Source of the DNA: Stappia sp.
Lineage (GTDB): Bacteria; Pseudomonadota; Alphaproteobacteria; Rhizobiales; Stappiaceae
Direction: 5' to 3'
DNA: 64,000 nt
Assembly (NCBI RefSeq): GCF_040110915.1
Contig: NZ_CP157793.1
Span: forward strand, 62,001 to 126,000
In this document: one piece after another, positions 17,795 to 25,754 of the stretch
How positions within the stretch are numbered: position 1 is the stretch's first letter
How the letters are laid out: each line of letters opens with the position of its first letter
Notes under the pieces: model-generated
Told to the model about the DNA's origin: nothing
Seen by the model: only the letters and a program-made list of their open reading frames with translations
Databases searched by the model: none
Translations under genes and position numbers: made by a program

Positions 17795-18313
17795 ATGTAT
17801 GTTGTGAAAAACACGGGGGCGGATAGAAGGATAATAATAAAGTTGAATTCTTTCGGTTTTGTGGCGTATTTTGTATTTTTCAACTCTCTTATATACGTTG
17901 TTTATGCTTATGCATATAAAACGCGAGGCATCGGCCTTGAAGATTTTCTGACAGTGCATGGTCCGGCTTTTCCAGGCATCTTGTTGATGGCGACCGCCGT
18001 ATTTTCGGCGCTCGCGCGATTCTGGATGATTCATCTGGATCGCGCGGACGACCGCATCGTGCAGCTGATGAAGGGCGTTTATTTCACCTATCAGCGGGAG
18101 CTTGCTCTGTCGGAGGTAACCGCGGTCGTCATCCGGCGAAGGCCCACCCTCATCCTCGGCCGAATCTGTCTGCGTGCCGCTGCTTTCGAAGTGGATCTCA
18201 GTCCGCCCGGCTTTCTCCTGCCCGGCCAGCGCGCGGCGGCGCGCGAGATCGCAGAATTCCTCGGCGTGCCGCTCACCGACGAGCGCGGGCACATCATCCC
18301 GTATCGGGCGTGA
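17795..18313 (+). CDS. Family B two-TM protein with C-terminal beta domain, copy 2
   Basis: This 172-residue protein has the same layout as the copies at 16349 and 19198: two membrane helices (VAYFVFFNSLIYVVYAYAY; PGILLMATAVFSALARFW), then strands LDRADDRIVQLMKG, LALSEVTAVVIRRRPTLILG, RICLRAAAFEVDLSPPG, and a closing helix AAAREIAEFLGVPLTDERG. The last 35 residues are nearly identical to copy 3. The first 150 bases of the gene are strikingly AT-rich (for example AAGGATAATAATAAAG), unlike its 3' half, so the gene looks like a mosaic. AAGGGG/TAGGAA just before ATG 17795 serves as the ribosome-binding site. The function is unknown. Confidence 0.78.
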   Translation: MYVVKNTGADRRIIIKLNSFGFVAYFVFFNSLIYVVYAYAYKTRGIGLEDFLTVHGPAFPGILLMATAVFSALARFWMIHLDRADDRIVQLMKGVYFTYQRELALSEVTAVVIRRRPTLILGRICLRAAAFEVDLSPPGFLLPGQRAAAREIAEFLGVPLTDERGHIIPYRA

Positions 18314-18316
18314 GCG
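18209..18316 (+). repeat. Direct repeat copy 1 (3' end of family B copy 2)
   Basis: These 108 bases match 19612-19719 with about 7 differences by eye, including one identical run of about 48 bases. The repeat covers the last 35 codons and stop of the gene. The upstream halves of the two genes are far more diverged, which suggests recent gene conversion or a partial duplication. Confidence 0.85.
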
Positions 18317-18483
18317 GCGGACGCGTGAACGCGGGAGCGGTGTCGCGGCCGCTCGATGCTTGCCGGGCTTGCGGTGACCCGAAGAAACGGGGGCGCGAGG
18401 GAAAGCCCACCCTGCTCAGGCACCTATGGGCACATCCCCTATCCTGATCGGTGTCTCGACGCCGCGCGGCGCGGTCCTGTCCA

Positions 18484-18505
18484 GCCCGCCCTGAGCGCGG
18501 CGGGC
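18484..18505. terminator. Hairpin between convergent family B and family A genes
   Basis: A 7-bp perfect stem GCCCGCC / GGCGGGC with an 8-base loop lies between the convergent ends of the genes at 17795 and 18525. No T-run follows on either side, so it is a weak terminator candidate. Confidence 0.3.
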
Positions 18506-18524
18506 AGGGCAACAGGGGCGGGCG

Positions 18525-18944
18525 TCAGGACGCAGCAGACGTTACATGGTCACGGGGCGCGCAAAGCCTCAACAGGGACAGAAAGAACGCGCCACGATGC
18601 GGCACGCCCGTCGCGAAGTAACCATCCGCGCGTGTCGGGTCGGGCGGTGTCCAGTCCGTGAGCGGTGCGCCGTCAAAGGTCCAGTTCCGGCTTCGGAGGC
18701 GATATTGGAGTGTGCTCAAGGTCTCCGGCAAGGCGATCTCCGGCGTTGTCCAGAGGTCCTGAAACACCCGATCGTTCGATGCATCGACCGTCATCCACCC
18801 GTGCGGACATGTCCGATCCGCCGGGATCACGTCGAACCGCCCGGCGGGAACTTCTTTCAGGCGCGCCTCGACGAATGGAAGGAACTGGCCGACCAGAAGG
18901 GCGACCAGGATCGCAAACGCGTATCGAAGCGTGGCGCGTGTCAT
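18525..18944 (-). CDS. Family A membrane-anchored small protein, copy 2
   Basis: This 139-residue protein of unknown function has an N-terminal hydrophobic anchor (LRYAFAILVALLVGQFLPFV), then an outward domain with PADRTCPHGWMTVDASNDRV and a C-terminal FFLSLLRLCAPRD. It is a paralog of the protein at 15573-15932, sharing the motif Pro-Ala-Asp-x-x-Cys-Pro-x-Gly-Trp, a following Arg-Val/Ile-Phe and the final Leu-Arg-Leu-Cys-Ala. Between these marks the two sequences differ. As with copy 1, it is on the minus strand among plus-strand family B genes, so A and B genes alternate. The two Cys may form a disulfide. Confidence 0.68.
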   Translation of the reverse strand: MTRATLRYAFAILVALLVGQFLPFVEARLKEVPAGRFDVIPADRTCPHGWMTVDASNDRVFQDLWTTPEIALPETLSTLQYRLRSRNWTFDGAPLTDWTPPDPTRADGYFATGVPHRGAFFLSLLRLCAPRDHVTSAAS

Positions 18945-19197
18945 CGTCCGGTCGTCCGGTCGTCGGGTGTGCGGCCGCTGCCCGGAGCCGGGTGCGGACT
19001 TGCGATTGCAAGATCGATATGCAATCTATAGTCGCATTGGATTGCGGTCCAGAGACCCTTGAGAGGACTTGGGAACCCGGTCTGTGCGGGCGTCCGTCTC
19101 GGGTCTGCGGCCCAGTCTTCGCGCTCTGGCCATGTCGGCCATGTCCGTCATGTCGTCGGGGCGATCGCACGGACAGTCGCACCGGGTCGCAGGCGCC

Positions 19198-19716
19198 ATG
19201 TTCTCGGTTCATCGCATCAACGCGCATCGCCTGCTGGTGACCTCCAACCTCGCGCAGATGGCGATCGGGATAGCTTTGCTGATGCTGGTGGTGGCACCCA
19301 CCTTGCATGTTGTTTTCTTCAACAGATACATGAGCAAGACGTTTCTTGAATCTCTGCTTGCGGCGGAGATGACCACCTTCGGGCTCCTGTCCCTGGTGCT
19401 GGCCTGGACGGCGTTTTTTCACACGTGGCGCACGGATGTCGATCTGCGCGAGGGGACCCTGGTCACGAGCGACGCCACCCTCTTCGGGACGCACTATGTT
19501 CAGCGCCCGCTGGCCACGGCGATTCGCGTGGAGATCCGGCGGCGGCCGACCCTTGTCGTTTCGCGAATTCGTCTGTGCACGCACGACGGGCCGGTGGACC
19601 TCGGGCCACCGGGCTTTCTCCTGCCCGGCCAGAGCGCGGCGGCGCGCGAGATCGCAGAATTCCTCGGCGTGCCGCTCACCGATGAGCGTGGGATCGTCAT
19701 CCCGTATCGCGCGTGA
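19198..19716 (+). CDS. Family B two-TM protein with C-terminal beta domain, copy 3
   Basis: This protein has 172 residues, exactly the length of copy 2, which supports the ATG at 19198 over upstream in-frame starts. Two membrane helices are seen (MAIGIALLMLVVAPTLHVVF; TTFGLLSLVLAWTAFFH), then strands TDVDLREGTLVTSDATLF, AIRVEIRRRPTLVVSRIRL and THDGPVDLGPPGFLLPG, and the closing AAAREIAEFLGVPLTDERG. The last 35 residues are almost identical to copy 2. The 3' end overlaps the convergent DUF817 gene by 20 bases. The ribosome-binding site is weak. The function is unknown. Confidence 0.76.
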   Translation: MFSVHRINAHRLLVTSNLAQMAIGIALLMLVVAPTLHVVFFNRYMSKTFLESLLAAEMTTFGLLSLVLAWTAFFHTWRTDVDLREGTLVTSDATLFGTHYVQRPLATAIRVEIRRRPTLVVSRIRLCTHDGPVDLGPPGFLLPGQSAAAREIAEFLGVPLTDERGIVIPYRA

Positions 19717-19719
19717 GCG
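19612..19719 (+). repeat. Direct repeat copy 2 (3' end of family B copy 3)
   Basis: This is the partner of 18209-18316 at an offset of 1403 bases, with about 7 differences in 108. It ends just past the stop codon and also runs into the 3' end of the convergent DUF817 gene. Confidence 0.85.
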
Positions 19720-20620
19720 GGGCGGGTCGGGTCCGCTCCGATTCCCGGTTCGGCCGGTTGACGAGCGTCACCAGCACGAAGGAGATGATCATCAAGAGCA
19801 CCCAGGCGTTGAGCTTGGCAAGCGAGACGAGCCGCCAGCCGTCCGCCTGGTCGGGATAGCGCCAGGCCTGCGCGAAGGTGCCGATGTTCTCCGCGATCCA
19901 GATGAACAGCGCGACCAGAAAAAAGCCGAGCACCAGCGGCATCCGGTGGCGGTAGCGATAGACGGAGTAATGCACCCAGCAGCGTCCGTAGAGCAGGATC
20001 AACACGGCGAAGAGCCCGAGCCGGATGTCGATCACGAAGTGGTGCGAGAAGAAATTGATGTAGATCGCGGCGGCGAACAGGTAGGTGGTCCACATCGGCG
20101 GATACTGCGTGTAGGCGAAATCGAAGATCCGCGAGACGCGCGCCAGATAACTGCCGACGGCGGCATACATGAAGCCGGAAAAGAGCGGCACGCCGCCGAT
20201 GCGGAAAAAACTCTCCTCCGGATAGATCCAGGAGCCGGCCGCCGTCTTGAACACTTCCATCGCCGTGCCGACGACGTGGAAGATCAGGATCACCTTCGCC
20301 TCGTCCAGCGTTTCGAACTTCGCCCACAGCAGCCAGATCTGGATCGCGACCGCCGCCAGGAACAGAAAGTCGTAGCGCGCCAGCGGCGCATCGGCGGGAT
20401 AGAAAAACCGCGTGCCGAGAATGAGCGCGAGCAGCAGCGCCCCGTAGAGGCAGGCATAGGCCTGCTTGATGCCGAAGGCGAGGAACTCGACCGTGGCGCG
20501 GGCGAAGACGCCCTTGCCGAGCCGGCGATAGACCCACGGCAGCGCCAGATGCAGCGCCCGTTCGGTGCGCGAGGCGGCGGTGGCCGGGCGGCCGAGACGC
20601 TGGACGAGGTTGAGCCGCAT
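19697..20620 (-). CDS. DUF817 family integral membrane protein (YoaT-like)
   Basis: This 307-residue protein has about eight membrane helices and matches the DUF817 family: FLAFGIKQAYACLYGALLLA, FLFLAAVAIQIWLLWAKFET, then VVGTAMEVFKTAAGSWIYPE and GVPLFSGFMYAAVGSYLAR. These conserved polar residues inside the membrane (Glu, Lys, Trp, Tyr) are typical of the family, whose function is not established. The start at 20620 was chosen because the family begins at this point; the upstream ATG at 20755 lies inside the next gene. The last 7 codons overlap family B copy 3 on the opposite strand, so the C-terminus may have been altered when that gene arrived. Confidence 0.88.
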   Translation of the reverse strand: MRLNLVQRLGRPATAASRTERALHLALPWVYRRLGKGVFARATVEFLAFGIKQAYACLYGALLLALILGTRFFYPADAPLARYDFLFLAAVAIQIWLLWAKFETLDEAKVILIFHVVGTAMEVFKTAAGSWIYPEESFFRIGGVPLFSGFMYAAVGSYLARVSRIFDFAYTQYPPMWTTYLFAAAIYINFFSHHFVIDIRLGLFAVLILLYGRCWVHYSVYRYRHRMPLVLGFFLVALFIWIAENIGTFAQAWRYPDQADGWRLVSLAKLNAWVLLMIISFVLVTLVNRPNRESERTRPAPLTRDTG

Positions 20621-20649
20621 GCCCCCGGATCTCCGCCCTGGCCCGTGGA

Positions 20650-21441
20650 TCAGGCCTGCGGCGCGTCGATCGCGCCGAGCACGGCGGTCAGGAAGCCGGT
20701 GAGATCCTCGGTGACGAAATCCACATGCGGGGCGCTGTCGCCCTCCAGTTCCCATTCCTCTCGAAAGACCGCGCGCGTGCCTTCCGGCACCAGCAGCACC
20801 GAGCGCATGCCGAGCCGGTGCGGGACTTCCAGATTGCGGGCGAGATCCTCGAACATCGCCGCGCGCACCGGCGACACGCCGGTCTTGTCCAGAAACATCC
20901 GGTAGGTGTCCAGATTGGGCTTGGGCAGCAGCCCGGCGGCGACGATGTCGAAAATGTCCTCGAAGTGCTCGGAGATGCCGAGCCGCGCGGCGGTGCGTTC
21001 CGCATGCGGACGGTCGCCATTGGTGAAGATGTACTTCTTGCCCGGCAGCCGCGCGATGGCCCGGCCGAGCGCCGGGTTGGGATCGACCGGCGAATAGTCG
21101 ATATCGTGCACGTATTCCAGAAACGCGTCCGGATCGATGTCGTGCTCGATCATCAGCCCGCGCAGGGTGGTGCCGTAATCCTTGTAGTATTGCTTCTGCT
21201 TCAGATAGGCCTGATCGCGCGGCAGATCGAGCGCCCGGGCGACATAGTCCGAGATGCGCGTGTTGATCTGGGAAAACAGATCGCTGCTCGCCGGATAAAG
21301 CGTGTTGTCGAGATCGAAGACCCAGGCCTCGACGCCCTTGAAGACCCTGAGATCCTGCCCGTGCGCGTGGCGTCCCTCGCGCGTCGCGGGGTCGCCCGAA
21401 ACGGCACCCGGGGTGCCGGCGGCGTTGGCGCGGTCGGTCAT
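20650..21441 (-). CDS. HAD-superfamily pyrimidine 5'-nucleotidase
   Basis: This 263-residue cytosolic phosphatase belongs to the HAD IA group related to yeast Sdt1/Phm8. The nucleophile motif is [10 protein letters not shown], the Ser/Thr motif [14 protein letters not shown], the Lys motif [13 protein letters not shown], and the acidic motif [14 protein letters not shown]. All four HAD motifs are intact, so it should be active on nucleoside monophosphates or similar small phosphates. The start overlaps the argB stop by 4 bases, so the two are co-transcribed. The hydrolase next to argB is a conserved pair in Hyphomicrobiales. Confidence 0.92.
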   Translation of the reverse strand: MTDRANAAGTPGAVSGDPATREGRHAHGQDLRVFKGVEAWVFDLDNTLYPASSDLFSQINTRISDYVARALDLPRDQAYLKQKQYYKDYGTTLRGLMIEHDIDPDAFLEYVHDIDYSPVDPNPALGRAIARLPGKKYIFTNGDRPHAERTAARLGISEHFEDIFDIVAAGLLPKPNLDTYRMFLDKTGVSPVRAAMFEDLARNLEVPHRLGMRSVLLVPEGTRAVFREEWELEGDSAPHVDFVTEDLTGFLTAVLGAIDAPQA

Positions 21442-22355
21442 GGGCGCAGCAGGGTCCCGGCGCCCTGGTCGGTGAAGAGCTCGAGCAGCACGGCGTGCGG
21501 CACCTTTCCGTTCAGGATGACGACGCCCTCCACGCCCTGTTCGATCGCCTCGATGCAGGTCTCCACCTTGGGGATCATCCCGCCGGAGATCGTGCCGTCC
21601 TCGATCAGCGCGCGGGCCTGGGCGACGGAGAGCTCCTTGATGAGCTTGCCGTCGGCATCGAGCACGCCCGGAACGTCGGTGAGGAACAGGAGCCGCTTGG
21701 CGTCGAGCGCGCCGGCGATGGCGCCGGCGAAAGTGTCGGCGTTGATGTTGTAGGTTTCCCCGTCGCGGCCCGGCGCGACCGGGGCGACGACCGGGATCAG
21801 CTCTTCCTTCATGACGAGACGCAGCACGGTCGGATTGACCTCATGCGGCTCGCCGACGAAGCCGAGATCGAGGATCTGCTCGATGGCGGAATTCGGGTCG
21901 CGCACCCGCCGGTGCAGCTTCTCCGCCGTGACCAGATTGCCGTCCTTGCCGCACAGGCCGATGGCCTTGCCGCCGGCGGCATTGATCAGATGGACCACTT
22001 CCTTGTTGATCGCGCCGGCGAGCACCATTTCGACCACGTCCACGGTTGCTTTGTCGGTCACGCGCAGGCCGTTCTTGAACTCGCTGCGGATGCCGAGCCG
22101 GTCGAGCATGGCGCCGATCTGCGGTCCGCCGCCATGCACCACGACCGGCTGCACCCCCGCCTGACGCAGCAGCGTGATGTCGCGGGCGAAGGCCTGGCCG
22201 AGGTCGGCGTCGCCCATGGCGTGACCGCCGTATTTCACCACCACCACCTGGTCGTCGTAGCGCAGCATATAGGGCAGCGCCTTGGCGATGACCTGCGCCG
22301 GATTGGCGGGCGCCTGGGAGGAGGGGGCGGGACTGGCCGGAACGGAGTCGGACAT
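21438..22355 (-). CDS. argB: Acetylglutamate kinase
   Basis: ArgB phosphorylates N-acetylglutamate in arginine synthesis. The 305-residue protein carries [12 protein letters not shown] (nucleotide-binding Lys), [18 protein letters not shown] (substrate-binding Gly-rich loop), [14 protein letters not shown] and [15 protein letters not shown]. The C-terminus [19 protein letters not shown] is typical. The first 25 residues are a low-complexity Pro/Ala/Ser leader. The start at 22355 was chosen because this is where family similarity plus a short leader begins; the ATG at 22448 adds an unlikely basic extension. The HAD nucleotidase follows with a 4-base overlap. Confidence 0.97.
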   Translation of the reverse strand: MSDSVPASPAPSSQAPANPAQVIAKALPYMLRYDDQVVVVKYGGHAMGDADLGQAFARDITLLRQAGVQPVVVHGGGPQIGAMLDRLGIRSEFKNGLRVTDKATVDVVEMVLAGAINKEVVHLINAAGGKAIGLCGKDGNLVTAEKLHRRVRDPNSAIEQILDLGFVGEPHEVNPTVLRLVMKEELIPVVAPVAPGRDGETYNINADTFAGAIAGALDAKRLLFLTDVPGVLDADGKLIKELSVAQARALIEDGTISGGMIPKVETCIEAIEQGVEGVVILNGKVPHAVLLELFTDQGAGTLLRP

Positions 22356-22556
22356 GGGCGTTTCGAACTTTCGCGGGCGGCTGGGCGTGGGGATCCGAGG
22401 CAGGGATGCGCGTTCGGACCCGAAGGGAACGGAGGATCGCGGCGACACGATGACGACGACGGCCGGCTGTCGACAGCACCCGTCCGACGGTCACGGTCCG
22501 TCTATATCCGGTTTGCCCATCGTGCTCAATCGCGGGGGCTCGATCGCGTGCGGGGA

Positions 22557-24821
22557 TCAGGCGACACCGACCCGCAACTGCTCGGGCCGTTGCGCGGGGT
22601 GCATGTGCCCCGCCTCCAGCGCGCGGGCGATGAGCTGCGGGATGTCGCCGGCGGGAACCGGCTTGCAGAAATGATAGCCCTGCATGTCGGTGCAGCCGAT
22701 CCTGGCGAGAAAGCGTTTCTGTTCCTCGGTCTCGATGCCCTCGGCCGTCACCTTGAGACCGAGATCGACGGCGAGTTTGACCAGCGCGTGGGTGACCTTG
22801 TTGTAGTCGATGTTGACGTCGAGGCCGCGCACGAACTCGCGGTCGACCTTGATGCGATCCACCGAGAATTGCAGCAGATGGGTCAGGGAGCCGAAGCCCG
22901 TGCCGAAATCGTCGAGCACGATGGAGATCCCGAGCCGCTTCAGGGCCTTCAGGGTCTGCATGAGATCCGGCGACGGCGTCAGCAGAATGTTCTCGGTGAT
23001 CTCGAGGTCGAGGCAGCGGCCGTCGTATCCGGTGCGCTCCAGGATCGAGCGGACGCGATTGACCAGGCGGGGGTCGCGCAGCTGCCCGGCGAACAGATTG
23101 ACCGACAGGCGGAACCCCTCGGGCAACGCCTGCGCCCAGGGCAGCGCCGCGCGGCAGGCCTCCTCCAGAACCCAATATCCCACGTCCGCGGCGTAGCGGG
23201 TGGAATCGAGCGCGGCGATGAAGACACCCGGGGACAGCCGGCCGCGTTCCGGGTGGTCCCAGCGCAGCAGGGCCTCCGCGCCGATGATGCCGGCGTCGTC
23301 GAGGCGCACGATGGGCTGGAACACGAGATCGAACTGCCCCGCGTCGAAGGCTTCGCAGAGCTCGCGCGCCAGCGTGTTGCGGCAATCCGCCTCCCGGCGC
23401 ATCGTCATGTTGAACCGCGCGAAGCGGCCGCGCCCGCTCGCCTTGGCCTCGTAGAGCGCCAGGTCGGCATTGCCCATCAGCTGGCTGTAGCTGCCGCCGT
23501 GCTCGGGCAGCGACGCGATGCCGAGGCTGCATCCGCAATCGACCTCGTCGTGACCGATCTTGTAGGGCTCGGCGAGGGCCTGGCAGATCGTGGCGGCATA
23601 TTCCGCCACCGCGCCGTCCGCCGTGAGGCTCGGTTCCAGCACCGCGAACTCGTCGCCTCCGAGCCGGGCGACCGTCGCCTGGGAACTGACGCAGCTCGTC
23701 AGGCGCCGGGCGACCTCCTTGAGCAGGGCGTCGCCCACCGTGTGACCCAGGGTGTCGTTGACGAGTTTGAAATGATCGAGATCGAGCAGGAACAGCGTGG
23801 CGCCGTCCCCCGATTCCTGCCAGTCGCGGAAGGCGTCGCCGACGCGCTCCTCGAAGGTGGCGCGATTGGCGACATTGGTCAGCGCGTCGTGGCGGGCCAT
23901 GTGCTCCACCTCGCGCCGTGCGCGTTCCTCGAGGGTGACGTCACGCGCCGAGCCGCGATAGCCCAGGAAGGTGCCGTCCTGCGCAAACACCGGCCGGCCG
24001 CTGATGGAGAAGATGCGTTCATCGCTCCCGTCGAACCAGCGAAAGCGGAAATCGCGGAACGGTTCATGGCGCTCCACGATCCGGCGATGCTCGGCCCAGA
24101 CGTCGTCGGCCTCGCCGTTCGCGCAGGTGGCGTCCCATCGGGTCTTGCCGATGAACTCCTCGATCCGGATGCCGACGTCGGCGGCGGCTTCGGAGAGATA
24201 GGTGAAGCGAAAGGCGCTGTCCTGCTCCCAGATCCAGTCGGAGGCGATGTCGAGATAGTCGCGCAGACGGGCGTCGCGGCGGCGGCCTTCCAGAGCACGG
24301 ATGGCGAGCCGGCTCAAGGACGACAGGGTCGCGAACTCATGCTCCGTCAACCCGCGCGGGCGGGGGTGCGGATCGATCACGCAGAACGTTCCCACACACA
24401 CGCCGTTGTCGAGACGCAGGGGAAAACCGGCATAAAACCGCGCGCCGTCCGCCGGCGCCACATAGGGAACATCCTGAAACCTGGGATCGGCGCCGAGATC
24501 GGTGACGATCAGCGGATCGCGCCGGCGCAGGGTCTCCCGGCACACGGTCTGCGACACCTCCGCCTGACGTGTGGTGCTGCCGACGGAGGCGACCACATGA
24601 AGCGTGTCTTTCTGAAGAAAGGTCAGAAACGCCTTTTCGCAAGACGTGACGCGGGCCGCGATCCGGACGAGTTCGTCGAAGGCGGGGTCGGGCGTGTCGG
24701 TGACGAGCCCGAACCCGGCGAGGGTCGGGTCGAATGCGGCAGTCGCGAGCCCTTGCGGTGCGAAGCCAACGGCCTCGACCACGGGCTCTTCGCCGGTGCG
24801 TGTGCCGCCGTCATCCTGCAT
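22557..24821 (-). CDS. GAF-PAS-GGDEF-EAL cyclic-di-GMP signalling protein
   Basis: This 754-residue cytosolic protein has four parts: a GAF domain (about residues 45-190, with FPLRLDNGVCVGTFCVIDPH), a PAS/PAC domain (about 200-310, SDWIWEQDSAFRFTYLSE), a GGDEF domain (about 320-480, with RLGGDEFAVL intact and FLLDLDHFKLVNDTLGH), and an EAL domain (about 495-745). The EAL part keeps EALLRW, DLEITEN, DDFGTGFGSL, KVDREFV, TAEGIET and QGYHFCKP, so both synthesis and hydrolysis of c-di-GMP are possible. No membrane segment is seen, so it senses a cytosolic signal. It is a single gene upstream of argB. Confidence 0.96.
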   Translation of the reverse strand: MQDDGGTRTGEEPVVEAVGFAPQGLATAAFDPTLAGFGLVTDTPDPAFDELVRIAARVTSCEKAFLTFLQKDTLHVVASVGSTTRQAEVSQTVCRETLRRRDPLIVTDLGADPRFQDVPYVAPADGARFYAGFPLRLDNGVCVGTFCVIDPHPRPRGLTEHEFATLSSLSRLAIRALEGRRRDARLRDYLDIASDWIWEQDSAFRFTYLSEAAADVGIRIEEFIGKTRWDATCANGEADDVWAEHRRIVERHEPFRDFRFRWFDGSDERIFSISGRPVFAQDGTFLGYRGSARDVTLEERARREVEHMARHDALTNVANRATFEERVGDAFRDWQESGDGATLFLLDLDHFKLVNDTLGHTVGDALLKEVARRLTSCVSSQATVARLGGDEFAVLEPSLTADGAVAEYAATICQALAEPYKIGHDEVDCGCSLGIASLPEHGGSYSQLMGNADLALYEAKASGRGRFARFNMTMRREADCRNTLARELCEAFDAGQFDLVFQPIVRLDDAGIIGAEALLRWDHPERGRLSPGVFIAALDSTRYAADVGYWVLEEACRAALPWAQALPEGFRLSVNLFAGQLRDPRLVNRVRSILERTGYDGRCLDLEITENILLTPSPDLMQTLKALKRLGISIVLDDFGTGFGSLTHLLQFSVDRIKVDREFVRGLDVNIDYNKVTHALVKLAVDLGLKVTAEGIETEEQKRFLARIGCTDMQGYHFCKPVPAGDIPQLIARALEAGHMHPAQRPEQLRVGVA

Positions 24822-24979
24822 GCGGTATCCACCCCTTTTGCCGCAATCTATTCAGGCTTTCATTGACGCTGCGTTAACAATGCCGGGAGTCGCGACGCCT
24901 GTCGATGCAATTTACAATATGATTCGCGCGTCCCGACCACGCGGAACTTGCGCTTTCGCGCCGTGTGGCGGGCGTCGTG

Positions 24980-25645
24980 TCACATGAGTGTCAGTTTATG
25001 AATCTCGGCGCGCAAATGCGCAAGGCCCTCGCCCTTTTCCGAGGAGGTCGCGATGATCTCCGGATAGGCGGCCGGTCGCTTGGCGATGGCTTTCGCGGTG
25101 TCCTGCATGACGCGTTGCAGCTGGCCGGGCTTGATCTTGTCCGCCTTGGTCAGCACGAGCTGATAGCTCACCGCCGCACGGTCGAGCAGGCTCAGCACCT
25201 CCAGATCGTTCGCCTTCAACCCGTGCCGGCTGTCGATCAGTACGAAGACGCGGCGCAGCCGCGCCCGACCCTGCAGATAGGTGTAGACCAGATCGGTCCA
25301 GGCCTCGACCAGGGCCTTGGGCGCCTGGGCGTAGCCGTAGCCCGGCATGTCGACCAGCGCGAGCGGCGCCTCGGGCGCGCCGAAGTAGTTGAGCATCTGC
25401 GTGCGGCCCGGGGTGTTGGAGGTGCGCGCCAGCCCCTTCACCCCGGTGAGCGCGTTGATCAGGCTGGACTTGCCGACGTTCGAGCGCCCGGCGAAGGCGA
25501 CCTCGACGAGGCCTTCCTCCGGCAGCTGATCGAGCCTTGCGACGCTGGTGACGAAGCCCCAGGGCTTGCGGAAGAGCAGCCGTCCGGCCTCGATCTCTTC
25601 TTCGCTCGGGGCCTTGGCGCCGTCGCGATCCTCGGTGTTGGTCAT
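24980..25645 (-). CDS. engB: Ribosome biogenesis GTP-binding protein YihA/YsxC (EngB)
   Basis: EngB is an essential small GTPase for assembly of the large ribosomal subunit. In this 221-residue protein the G1 loop is [20 protein letters not shown]3 is [15 protein letters not shown]4 is VLTKADK and G5 is [12 protein letters not shown]. The Thr of G2 lies in [14 protein letters not shown]. All nucleotide-binding motifs are intact. The gene lies in the yidC...argB stretch, as in other Hyphomicrobiales. Confidence 0.97.
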   Translation of the reverse strand: MTNTEDRDGAKAPSEEEIEAGRLLFRKPWGFVTSVARLDQLPEEGLVEVAFAGRSNVGKSSLINALTGVKGLARTSNTPGRTQMLNYFGAPEAPLALVDMPGYGYAQAPKALVEAWTDLVYTYLQGRARLRRVFVLIDSRHGLKANDLEVLSLLDRAAVSYQLVLTKADKIKPGQLQRVMQDTAKAIAKRPAAYPEIIATSSEKGEGLAHLRAEIHKLTLM

Positions 25646-25695
25646 TTCGGGTTCGTTCCTGAAGCGCTCATGTGAATGCAGTCGGTAGATGGATG

Positions 25696-25734
25696 CAGGC
25701 GGTAAAGACAGGCGGCAAAGACAGGCGGCAGATA
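25696..25734. repeat. Three imperfect tandem 13-bp units upstream of engB
   Basis: Units CAGGCGGTAAAGA, CAGGCGGCAAAGA and CAGGCGGCAGATA follow one another directly. They lie between the acetyltransferase stop and the engB start, so they form part of the engB leader or promoter region. Confidence 0.8.
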
Positions 25735-25754
25735 CGGCCGGCCGGGAGATGCGC

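Noticed and set aside
21495..24866. Open frame of 1123 codons on the plus strand opposite argB and the GGDEF-EAL gene
   Set aside because: It is wholly antisense to two well-recognised genes and has a composition biased to His, Arg, Gly and Glu, typical of the shadow of a GC-rich gene.
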